Shown piece after piece: positions 1 to 5,326 of a stretch of 5,326 nt of DNA. Position 1 is the first letter of the stretch, and every line of letters starts with the position of its first letter. Under the pieces are notes generated by a model, which ran no database searches, was not told where the DNA came from, and saw only the letters and a program-made list of their open reading frames with translations. Made by a program: the position numbers and the translations under genes. The stretch is from positions 1 through 5,326 of the forward strand of contig CAJGCQ010000077.1 in the NCBI GenBank assembly GCA_904501875.1, read 5' to 3'. This DNA comes from Clostridiaceae bacterium (GTDB lineage Bacteria > Bacillota > Clostridia > Oscillospirales > Acutalibacteraceae).

Positions 1-4
1 CTGA

Positions 5-3000
5 TTATTCCTCTGTGCCGTAGAGCTTAACCAGCTTCTCGAGGTGGGCACGGCGAGCCTTTGCGGACTCGGCAGCCTTGTCGAAGAGCTGTTCAGCACG
101 CTCGGGGAAGGAGCGTGTGAGTGAGGAGTAACGGGCCTCGCCCATAATGAAGTCCTTATAATCAGCGGTTGCGGGCTTGCTGTCAAGTGCGAAGGGATTT
201 TTACCCTCTGCCTTGAGAGCGGGATTGTAACGGAACATATCCCAGTATCCGCAGTCAACTGCCTTCTTCATTTCCTTCTGGCAGTTAACCATACCGCCCT
301 TAATCGAGTGCATCTCACAGGGAGCGTAACCGATTATAAGGGACGGACCCGGATAAGCCTCAGCCTCTTTAAGGGCCTTTAAGGTCTGGTTCATATCAGC
401 GCCCATAGCTATCTGTGCAACATAGATGTAGCCGTAGGACATAGCGATTTCAGCAAGGCTCTTCTTGGCGATAGCTTTACCTGCCGCCGCAAACTGTGCA
501 ACCTGGCCGATATTGGAAGCCTTGGAAGCCTGACCGCCGGTGTTGGAGTAAACCTCGGTATCGAATACCATAATGTTTACATCGTTGCCCTGAGCTAAAA
601 CATGGTCAACGCCGCCGAAGCCGATATCGTAAGCCCAGCCGTCGCCGCCGAAGATCCATACGGACTTCTTGTTAAGGAATTCCTTATTGTCAAGCACATC
701 CTTGCAAACGGGGCAGTTTGCACCCTGCTTTTCAAGTGCGGCAACAAGAGCCTCGGAAGCGGGGGTGTTCTTAGCGCCGTCATTAACTGTTGCGAGATAT
801 TCTTCAGCAGCTGCCTTAACAGCCTCGTCCGCCTTGTCGGAAGCGGCAATCTGCCTAACATCGTCAATAAGGCGGTCACGGATAGCTTTCTGGCCTAAAT
901 ACATACCGTAGCCGTGCTCTGCGTTATCCTCAAACAGGGAGTTGGCCCATGCGGGACCCTGACCCTTAGCATTGGTGGTGTAGGGTGAAGTAGCGGCAGG
1001 TCCGCCCCAGATGGAAGAACAGCCTGTAGCGTTGGAAACATACATTCTGTCGCCGAAGAGCTGGGTAATAAGGCGTGCATAAGAGGTCTCTGCACAGCCG
1101 GCGCAGGAGCCTGAGAACTCAAGAAGCGGCTTTTTAAACTGAGAAGTGATAACATTTGCGTCTGTAGCAACATCTTTCTTCTCGCTAACCTTAGCAACAC
1201 AGTAATCGAAGGAAGCCTGCTCGGTAAGCTGTGACTCCTGAGATACCATTTTGAGAGAATTGGTCGGGCAAACGCCAATACATACGCCGCATCCCATACA
1301 GTCAAGGGGAGAAACGGTTAAAGCATAGGTGTAATCTGTCTTAAGGAAGGGCTTGGGAGACTTCTTTAAGGTAGCGGGAGCAGCCGCAACCTCTTCTGCG
1401 GTAAGCACGAAGGGACGGATTGTAGCGTGGGGGCATACGAATGCGCACTTGTTACACTTAGCGCAGGTATCAGGATTCCACTCGGGAACCATAACTGCAA
1501 CGCCGCGCTTTTCGTAAGCCGAAGCGCCCTGCTCAAAGGTACCGTCAGCGTGGTCCATAAATACAGATACGGGGAGTGAATCACCGTTCATAAGACCAAC
1601 CGGCTTCATAATATCGTCAACCATCTTAACAAGCTTTGCGGGACCCTCAGCCTTTTCGGCAGCAGTATTGTCCACAGCGTCAGCCCAGTCGGCGGGAACA
1701 TCAATCTTAACATAGGCGGTAGCGCCTGCGTCGATTGCCTTCTCGTTCATTTCAACGATTTCTTTGCCCTTCTTCATAAACTTCTGGGCCTTCTCCTTCA
1801 TATAGCCGATAGCCTCTTCCTCGGGAAGAACCTTGGAAAGTGAGAAGAAAGCAGACTGAAGAACGGTGTTTGTACGCTTGCCGAGGCCTATCTCTGCGGC
1901 GATATCAATAGCGTTAACAGTGTAAAGCTGAATGTTGTTTTTAGCTATGTAACGCTTAGCTTCAGCAGGCATATGAGCGTTAAGCTCATCAGCTGACCAC
2001 TGGCAGTTGATAAGGAATACGCCGCCCGGCTTTACATCGTTTACCATCTTGTAGCCCTTGATTACATACGAGGGGTTGTGGCAGGCAACAAAGTCTGCCT
2101 TATTGATGTAGTAGGGGCTCTTAATCGGCTTGTCGCCAAAGCGCAGGTGGGATACGGTGACGCCGCCTGTCTTCTTAGAGTCATACTGGAAGTATGCCTG
2201 AACATACTTGTCGGTATGGTCGCCGATAATCTTAATGGAGTCCTTATTTGCGCCGACGGTACCGTCACCGCCAAGACCCCAGAACTTGCACTCGATAGTG
2301 CCCTCTGCCGCAGTGTTGGGAGCGGGCTCTTCAGCGAGAGACAAATCGGTAACATCATCTGTAATACCGAGGGAGAAGTTGTGCTTCGGAGCGTCCTTAA
2401 GAAGCTCGTTATATACAGCGAAAATGCTTGAAGGCGGTGTATCCTTAGAGCCTAAGCCGTAACGGCCGCCGACAACTGTATCAAGCTTTCTGCCTGTAGC
2501 GGCAAGAGCAGCTACAACATCAAGGTAAAGGGGCTCGCCTAAAGCGCCGGGCTCCTTAGTTCTGTCAAGAACCGCAACCTTCTTAGCGGTAGCAGGGATA
2601 GCCTCTACAAGTTTCTTTGCGCTAAACGGACGGTAAAGGCGAACCTTTACAAGACCTACCTTTTCGCCTTTTGCGGTCATATAGTCGATAACCTCTTCCG
2701 CAACATCGCAGATAGAGCCCATAGCTACGATAACACGCTCAGCGTCGGGTGCGCCATAGTAGTTAAACAGCTTGTAATCGGTGCCGATTTTGCTGTTGAT
2801 CTTGTCCATATACTTCTCAACAATCTCGGGCATTGCGTCATAGTACTTGTTGCAAGCCTCACGGTGCTGGAAGAAGATATCGCCGTTCTCGTGGGAACCG
2901 CGCATTACGGGATGCTCGGGGTTAAGGGCACGCTTTCTGAAGGCGTCAACCGCATCCATATCGCACATTTCCTTAAGGTCCTCGTAATCCCAAACCTTAA

Positions 3001-3547
3001 TTTTCTGGACTTCGTGAGAGGTGCGGAAGCCGTCAAAGAAGTTGATGAACGGTACTCTGCCCTCGATAGACGCAAGATGAGCTACGGGACCTAAGTCCAT
3101 AACCTCCTGCGGGTTGGTCTCGGCGAGCATAGCAAAGCCTGTTTGACGGCAGGCGTATACATCAGAGTGGTCGCCGAAGATGTTAAGTGCGTGAGAAGCC
3201 ACGCAACGAGCCGATACATGGAAAACGCAGGGGAGCAATTCGCCCGCAATTTTATACATGTTCGGGATCATAAGTAAAAGTCCCTGAGAAGCGGTGAAGG
3301 TGGTGGTTAAAGCACCCGCCGCCAAAGAGCCGTGTACCGTACCTGCGGCACCCGCCTCGGACTGCATTTCGGCAACATTTACTGTTGTGCCGAAGATGTT
3401 TTTAAGTCCCTGAGCCGACCACTGATCAACATAGTCAGCCATAGGACTGGACGGTGTAATCGGATAAATTCCGGCTACTTCGGTAAACGCATAGGCAACA
3501 TGAGCTGCGGCGTTGTTACCGTCCATGGTCTTGAATTTTCTGGCCAT
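5..3547 (-). CDS. nifJ: Pyruvate:ferredoxin (flavodoxin) oxidoreductase, single-chain
   Basis: This cytoplasmic enzyme oxidatively decarboxylates pyruvate with CoA to acetyl-CoA and CO2 and passes two electrons to ferredoxin or flavodoxin. The 1180-residue chain is complete, with a TAA stop. Seen from N to C: the pyruvate-binding motif YPITPSS (28-34, Thr31), Glu64 (the TPP-activating Glu position), Arg114 in VSAR, and the NIFGDHSDVYACRQTG block (122-137). The gamma-type domain begins at KFWGLGGDGTVGANK (421-435). A 2x[4Fe-4S] ferredoxin domain has Cys695/698/701/705 and Cys750/753/756/760. Proximal-cluster cysteines are Cys815, Cys818, Cys843 and Cys1077. The TPP-binding segment starts at GGDG (967-970) and ends at YSN (1000-1002). 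Thr31, Glu64 and Arg114 match the numbering I recall for Desulfovibrio africanus PFOR. The chain lacks the long C-terminal extension of that enzyme, as is usual in clostridia. The start is set by a GGAGG 8 bases upstream. Nothing is broken. Whether a terminator or second gene follows lies outside the window. Confidence 0.98.
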   Translation of the reverse strand: MARKFKTMDGNNAAAHVAYAFTEVAGIYPITPSSPMADYVDQWSAQGLKNIFGTTVNVAEMQSEAGAAGTVHGSLAAGALTTTFTASQGLLLMIPNMYKIAGELLPCVFHVSARCVASHALNIFGDHSDVYACRQTGFAMLAETNPQEVMDLGPVAHLASIEGRVPFINFFDGFRTSHEVQKIKVWDYEDLKEMCDMDAVDAFRKRALNPEHPVMRGSHENGDIFFQHREACNKYYDAMPEIVEKYMDKINSKIGTDYKLFNYYGAPDAERVIVAMGSICDVAEEVIDYMTAKGEKVGLVKVRLYRPFSAKKLVEAIPATAKKVAVLDRTKEPGALGEPLYLDVVAALAATGRKLDTVVGGRYGLGSKDTPPSSIFAVYNELLKDAPKHNFSLGITDDVTDLSLAEEPAPNTAAEGTIECKFWGLGGDGTVGANKDSIKIIGDHTDKYVQAYFQYDSKKTGGVTVSHLRFGDKPIKSPYYINKADFVACHNPSYVIKGYKMVNDVKPGGVFLINCQWSADELNAHMPAEAKRYIAKNNIQLYTVNAIDIAAEIGLGKRTNTVLQSAFFSLSKVLPEEEAIGYMKEKAQKFMKKGKEIVEMNEKAIDAGATAYVKIDVPADWADAVDNTAAEKAEGPAKLVKMVDDIMKPVGLMNGDSLPVSVFMDHADGTFEQGASAYEKRGVAVMVPEWNPDTCAKCNKCAFVCPHATIRPFVLTAEEVAAAPATLKKSPKPFLKTDYTYALTVSPLDCMGCGVCIGVCPTNSLKMVSQESQLTEQASFDYCVAKVSEKKDVATDANVITSQFKKPLLEFSGSCAGCAETSYARLITQLFGDRMYVSNATGCSSIWGGPAATSPYTTNAKGQGPAWANSLFEDNAEHGYGMYLGQKAIRDRLIDDVRQIAASDKADEAVKAAAEEYLATVNDGAKNTPASEALVAALEKQGANCPVCKDVLDNKEFLNKKSVWIFGGDGWAYDIGFGGVDHVLAQGNDVNIMVFDTEVYSNTGGQASKASNIGQVAQFAAAGKAIAKKSLAEIAMSYGYIYVAQIAMGADMNQTLKALKEAEAYPGPSLIIGYAPCEMHSIKGGMVNCQKEMKKAVDCGYWDMFRYNPALKAEGKNPFALDSKPATADYKDFIMGEARYSSLTRSFPERAEQLFDKAAESAKARRAHLEKLVKLYGTEE

Positions 3548-3553
3548 TGAAAA

Positions 3554-3562
3554 TTCCTCCTG
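3554..3562 (-). promoter_or_regulatory. nifJ ribosome binding site
   Basis: On the minus strand CAGGAGGAA lies with its GGAGG core at 3556-3560, 8 bases before the ATG at 3547-3545. It is a near-perfect Shine-Dalgarno sequence at good spacing. It supports the first Met (MARKFK) over the in-frame Met at residue 8. Confidence 0.93.
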
Positions 3563-3619
3563 TAATAAAATTCATGAGACGATCATATTCTTTTTCCTAA
3601 ACAGTCCCATACATTATAT

Positions 3620-3648
3620 ATAATAGCACTTTTTTAGCGCTGTGTAAA
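3620..3648 (-). promoter_or_regulatory. Predicted sigma-A promoter of nifJ
   Basis: On the minus strand, TTTACA (3648-3643) and TATTAT (3625-3620) are separated by exactly 17 bases. Each hexamer differs from consensus (TTGACA/TATAAT) at one position. Transcription would start near 3613, giving a leader of roughly 65 bases to the ATG. A perfect TATAAT also lies slightly downstream (3618-3613), but the hexamer 17 bases before it is AGCGCT, a poor -35. The TTTACA/TATTAT pair is therefore preferred. The spacer holds a near-palindromic AGCACT/AGCGCT pair (3625-3641 region) that could be an operator; see findings. Confidence 0.72.
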
Positions 3649-3649
3649 T

Positions 3650-3679
3650 AACAAATTCTTGAAAAATTTGAATTTTGTT
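3650..3679. repeat. AT-rich inverted repeat just upstream of the nifJ -35
   Basis: AACAAATTC (3650-3658) is complementary to GAATTTTGTT (3670-3679) with one extra T in the second arm, separated by 11 bases. The nearer arm ends 2 bases from the nifJ -35 hexamer. It could be a regulator-binding site or simply an AT-rich promoter-upstream sequence. In a sequence this AT-rich an arm of this length has a real chance of arising at random, so the functional claim is weak. Confidence 0.35.
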
Positions 3680-3742
3680 GAGCTGATTTGCAAACGGGAG
3701 GGCACAAAGATCCTCCGCTACACAAGCTAATTTAATATAAGC

Positions 3743-3770
3743 CTAATATCTACCGTCTAACATCTAATCT
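3743..3770. repeat. Four degenerate tandem heptamers (consensus CTAAYAT)
   Basis: Successive 7-base units read CTAATAT, CTACCGT, CTAACAT and CTAATCT, all beginning with CTA. The next 7 bases (CAGTTTT) break the pattern. A related CTAATTT occurs at 3727-3733, out of phase. On the minus strand the units read as a TTAG-ending heptamer. No function can be assigned; low-complexity heptamer runs are known in intergenic DNA of some bacteria. Confidence 0.55.
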
Positions 3771-3791
3771 CAGTTTTCCATTTGTTGCACG

Positions 3792-3827
3792 GGGCGGTTT
3801 TAGGTGTCTTTTAGCTCTTGCCCGCCC
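3792..3827. other. Possible GC-rich hairpin with long loop
   Basis: GGGCGG (3792-3797) is perfectly complementary to CCGCCC (3822-3827), with a 24-base loop containing two copies of TTTTAG. The arms are GC-rich against an AT-rich background, but a 6-bp stem closing a long loop is weak evidence. It matters mainly because two much better hairpins follow within 10 bases. It has no T-tract on either side, so it is not a terminator. Confidence 0.35.
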
Positions 3828-3836
3828 ATAGGCTAA

Positions 3837-3891
3837 CGGATTTACGAGTATTTTAACAAAGCACAGCGAAAAATACTTGTTTCAAAATCCG
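3837..3891 (+). other. Strong 18-bp stem-loop of unknown function
   Basis: The 5' arm 3837-3854 pairs throughout with 3870-3880 plus 3885-3891. CGGATTT (3837-3843) pairs with AAATCCG (3885-3891), and ACGAGTATTTT (3844-3854) pairs with AAAATACTTGT (3870-3880). One G-T wobble (3846/3878), a 4-base bulge TTCA (3881-3884) and a 15-base loop complete it. The wobble is tolerated only if the plus strand is the RNA, which slightly favours plus. No U-tract follows, so it is not a standard terminator. It lies about 145 bases upstream of the predicted prs promoter, so it is not in that transcript's leader. It may be a small RNA, part of a non-autonomous repeat, or a protein-binding element. Confidence 0.55.
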
Positions 3892-3933
3892 ATTCAAGTT
3901 TGAACGCTTTGGCTATCACGCCCGTTCTTGAAT
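3892..3933. other. Second stem-loop abutting the first
   Basis: The 3' arm GCCCGTTCTTGAAT (3920-3933) is fully paired with three blocks of the 5' arm: ATTCAAG (3892-3898), AACG (3903-3906) and GGC (3911-3913). Two 4-base bulges (TTTG and CTTT) separate the blocks, and the loop is TATCAC. The hairpin starts at the very next base after the preceding one, as coaxially stacked helices of a structured RNA would. All pairs are Watson-Crick, so neither strand is favoured. The bulges lower confidence, and no known RNA family was recognised. Confidence 0.4.
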
Positions 3934-4014
3934 ACCTTTCTTATACAATTTTCACATAAATAATTCAATATACAACCCTAAAACAATAACTTAAAAAAAT
4001 TTTTCAAAAAAGTC

Positions 4015-4043
4015 TTTTTCTGTCGAAAGTTTTGTGTTATTAT
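4015..4043 (+). promoter_or_regulatory. Predicted extended -10 promoter of prs
   Basis: TGTTATTAT (4035-4043) is an extended -10: TG, one base, then TATTAT (4038-4043), one mismatch from TATAAT. At 17 bases spacing the -35 position is TTTTTC (4015-4020), which is poor, so the promoter would rely on the TG extension and the A/T tracts just upstream (3991-4019). Transcription would begin near 4050, leaving a leader of about 28 bases before the ATG at 4078. Confidence 0.6.
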
Positions 4044-4064
4044 ATATATGTATATTTTTCGTAA

Positions 4065-4071
4065 CGGAGGG
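4065..4071 (+). promoter_or_regulatory. prs ribosome binding site
   Basis: CGGAGGG lies 6 bases before the ATG at 4078. It decides the start: the in-frame ATG at 4048 has no Shine-Dalgarno sequence and sits at or before the predicted transcription start, so the ten extra codons are probably untranslated. Confidence 0.92.
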
Positions 4072-4077
4072 CTTTTA

Positions 4078-5208
4078 ATGGCAAGTATCGATTTTAAGCA
4101 CACACCTTACGGCGACCTTGCGCTTATAAGTATGCGGGGCTGTGAGGACATTTCGTCTAAGGTGGACTATTATTTAAAACAATGGCGTGAAATTCCCGAG
4201 GAGGAGTCCTTTGTGGTTGCCGCCAACTGTCCCCGCTTCGGCACGGGCGAGGCAAAGGCGGTCTTAAAGCACACCGCAAGAGGTCTTGACGCTTACATTC
4301 TCTGCGACTGCTTTAATTACAGCGTGACCTACAAGATGTACGGACAGACCGTTCCGATGAGTCCCGATGACCATTATCAGGACCTAAAGCGTGTTATTGC
4401 GGCATTAGGCGGCAAGGCGAGAAGAATTACCGTAATTATGCCCATGCTTTACGAGGGAAGGCAGCACAGAAGAACCGCAAGAGAGTCTATGGACTGCGCT
4501 ATGGCGCTCCAAGAGCTTGTTAATATGGGTGTTAAGAACATAATCACCTTTGACGCACACGATCCCCGTGTAAACAACGCAATCCCCCTTGACGGCTTTG
4601 ACAATGTTCAGGCGGCCTACCAGATGATTAAAGCCCTTCTTAAAACCGTGCCTGATATTAAGCTTGACCGTGACCACACTATGATTGTCTCCCCCGATGA
4701 GGGCGGAATGGGACGATGCATTTACTATTCCTCGGTTTTAGGGCTGGAGCTCGGTATGTTCTACAAGCGCCGCAACTACTCGGTAATAGTAAACGGCAGA
4801 AACCCCATTGAGGCCCACGAATTTTTGGGCAACGATATTACGGGCAAGGATTTAATCCTTGTTGACGATATGATTTCCTCGGGCGAGTCGATGCTTGACA
4901 TTGCGGCAAAGCTTAAGGAAAAGGGTGCGGGAAGAATCTTTATTTTCTCAACCTTCGGTCTTTTTGTTGAGGGGCTCGAGAAGTTTGACGAATACTATAA
5001 AGAGGGCAAAATCGACAAGATTTTCACCACCAACCTTATTTATCAAACCCCTGAGCTTTTATCCCGTGAGTGGTATTGCAGTGTAAATATGTCGAAATAC
5101 ATTGCACTTCTGGTTGATACCCTTAACTGCGATAATTCCATAAGCAGTCTCTTAGACCCCGTTGACCGCATTAAGAAAATCTTTGCAAAGTACGGGCAGG
5201 ATAAGTAA
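4078..5208 (+). CDS. prs: Ribose-phosphate pyrophosphokinase (PRPP synthetase), long clostridial form
   Basis: PRPP synthetase transfers the beta,gamma-diphosphate of ATP to ribose-5-phosphate, feeding purine, pyrimidine, NAD, histidine and tryptophan synthesis in the cytoplasm. The protein is 376 residues against about 315 for the canonical enzyme. Seen: FGTGEAK (54-60), the counterpart of the N-terminal GE motif; RITVIMPMLYEGRQHRR (116-132), matching the canonical RIT...P...RQDR block; and FDAHDP (158-163), keeping the Asp-x-His pair. VSPDEGGMGR (204-213) and the flexible catalytic-loop KRR (230-232) follow, then the PRPP-binding loop LVDDMISSGES (261-271). The C-terminal half resembles the canonical fold through TTNLIYQTPELL (317-328) and SISSLL (354-359). 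Differences: the usual PVNDxLMEL block is replaced by YKMYGQTVPMSPDDHYQDL (85-103), RQD is RQH, and the PRPP-loop DTGGT is SSGES. These agree with a long PRPP-synthetase family I remember from Clostridia, so they look family-specific and not degenerate. Many such genomes also carry a canonical prs; this copy's division of labour is unknown. The gene seems monocistronic. Confidence 0.93.
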   Translation: MASIDFKHTPYGDLALISMRGCEDISSKVDYYLKQWREIPEEESFVVAANCPRFGTGEAKAVLKHTARGLDAYILCDCFNYSVTYKMYGQTVPMSPDDHYQDLKRVIAALGGKARRITVIMPMLYEGRQHRRTARESMDCAMALQELVNMGVKNIITFDAHDPRVNNAIPLDGFDNVQAAYQMIKALLKTVPDIKLDRDHTMIVSPDEGGMGRCIYYSSVLGLELGMFYKRRNYSVIVNGRNPIEAHEFLGNDITGKDLILVDDMISSGESMLDIAAKLKEKGAGRIFIFSTFGLFVEGLEKFDEYYKEGKIDKIFTTNLIYQTPELLSREWYCSVNMSKYIALLVDTLNCDNSISSLLDPVDRIKKIFAKYGQDK

Positions 5209-5230
5209 AATCAGATAATTTTATTATAAA

Positions 5231-5271
5231 AAAGTCTCCCCTGCCGTAAGGCAAGGGAGGCTTTAGTTTTT
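5231..5271 (+). terminator. Intrinsic terminator after prs, possibly bidirectional
   Basis: A 15-position stem pairs 5231-5245 with 5250-5264, with one C/A mismatch (5241/5254) and one T-G wobble (5235/5260), closed by a GTAA loop (a GNRA tetraloop). The 3' arm runs into TTTAGTTTTT (5262-5271). On the other strand the same stem is followed by a T-run from 5233-5228 and then AT-rich sequence, so it could also stop a convergent gene from beyond the window edge. It begins 22 bases after the prs stop codon. Confidence 0.9.
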
Positions 5272-5326
5272 CCTTCCATAATATGAGGGAAACAGAGGTT
5301 ATCCAGTGGGATGGGAAAGTTTACAC
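5272..5326. other. Unassigned sequence to window end
   Basis: The last 55 bases hold no ORF with a supported start, no clear hairpin and no promoter I can defend. The stretch may be the intergenic space before, or the tail after, a gene outside the window. Confidence 0.5.

Larger units (their letters stand above)
3548..4077. other. Divergent nifJ-prs intergenic region (530 bases)
   Basis: No convincing protein gene is present: all frames are short, rich in stops and without RBS-supported starts. In order it holds the nifJ RBS and leader (3548-3612), the nifJ promoter (3613-3648), and an AT-rich inverted repeat (3650-3679). A weak GGAGG/CCTCC hairpin (3697-3716) comes next. Degenerate heptamer repeats (3743-3770) and three hairpin-forming segments (3792-3827, 3837-3891, 3892-3933) follow. 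The end of the region is an A/T-tract stretch (about 3991-4020) running into the prs promoter and RBS. Its length is large for two ordinary promoters, leaving about 340 bases (3650-3990) unassigned. No known riboswitch, T-box, tRNA or other RNA family was recognised. Confidence 0.8.

Noticed and set aside
595..911. Overlapping open frames on both strands within the PFOR gene (also 895-1305, 1366-1584, 2062-2431, 2864-3094, 3332-3550)
   Set aside because: They lie entirely or almost entirely inside the strongly conserved nifJ reading frame, have low-complexity Leu/Ser/Pro-rich translations without domains, and lack RBSs. They are shadows of the real gene.
3574..3600. Eight-codon open frame on the plus strand
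   Set aside because: It has no RBS, lies in the antisense of the nifJ leader, and such short frames are expected by chance.
3640..3660. Rex-type redox operator near the nifJ -35
   Set aside because: TTGTTATTTACACA has one good half-site, but the other half fails at three of six positions, so the dyad is not met.
3655..3675. CodY-like box on the minus strand upstream of nifJ
   Set aside because: The best alignment to AATTTTCWGAAAATT has about four mismatches in an AT-rich stretch, which is not distinguishable from chance.
3697..3716. GGAGG/CCTCC hairpin as a terminator
   Set aside because: The stem is only 5 bp with a 10-base loop and is not followed by a T-run.
3690..3940. Riboswitch, T-box or known housekeeping RNA in the intergenic region
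   Set aside because: No T-box GGTGG motif with a terminator/antiterminator, no familiar riboswitch core, and no downstream terminator were seen; the hairpins match no family I recognise.
3740..3940. CRISPR array
   Set aside because: The repeats are 7 bases and contiguous with no spacers, and no cas gene is present.
4048..4077. In-frame upstream ATG giving a 386-residue PRPP synthetase
   Set aside because: No Shine-Dalgarno precedes it, it overlaps the predicted promoter start region, and a strong CGGAGGG sits correctly before the ATG at 4078.
4405..4677. Antisense open frame and a same-strand offset frame (4895-5086) within prs
   Set aside because: Both are out of frame with a clearly conserved enzyme, and neither has a recognisable domain or ribosome binding site.

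Overview
The window looks like a housekeeping segment from an anaerobic, low-to-moderate-GC Firmicute. It is probably a gut-type Clostridia member, with Oscillospirales/Ruminococcaceae the best guess. The evidence is a single-chain clostridial-type pyruvate:ferredoxin oxidoreductase, a long clostridial form of PRPP synthetase, strong GGAGG ribosome binding sites and AT-rich promoters. The taxonomic call is inference from protein character, not from a marker gene.

Layout: positions 5-3547 (minus strand) carry a complete nifJ-type pyruvate:ferredoxin (flavodoxin) oxidoreductase of 1180 residues. Its catalytic residues and all twelve expected iron-sulfur cysteines are visible. Positions 3548-4077 are a 530-base divergent intergenic region. 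It holds the nifJ promoter and RBS, an AT-rich inverted repeat upstream of that promoter, a short run of degenerate 7-base tandem repeats, a cluster of hairpin-forming sequences (3792-3933), and the prs promoter and RBS. Positions 4078-5208 (plus strand) carry a complete 376-residue divergent ribose-phosphate pyrophosphokinase. It is followed by a strong intrinsic terminator at 5231-5271. The last ~55 bases hold nothing recognisable.

How the genes fit together: PFOR converts pyruvate to acetyl-CoA with reduced ferredoxin, the central node of anaerobic fermentation. PRPP synthetase activates ribose-5-phosphate for nucleotide, histidine, tryptophan and NAD synthesis. They are divergent, each with its own promoter, and nothing in the sequence shows joint regulation. 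Each appears to be monocistronic or first in its unit as far as the window shows; the terminator suggests prs is transcribed alone.

I see no mobile element, CRISPR array, defence system or clearly new system. The part least explained is the structured non-coding stretch at about 3743-3933. Two abutting stem-loops there, one with an 18-bp stem, are not accounted for by either flanking promoter.
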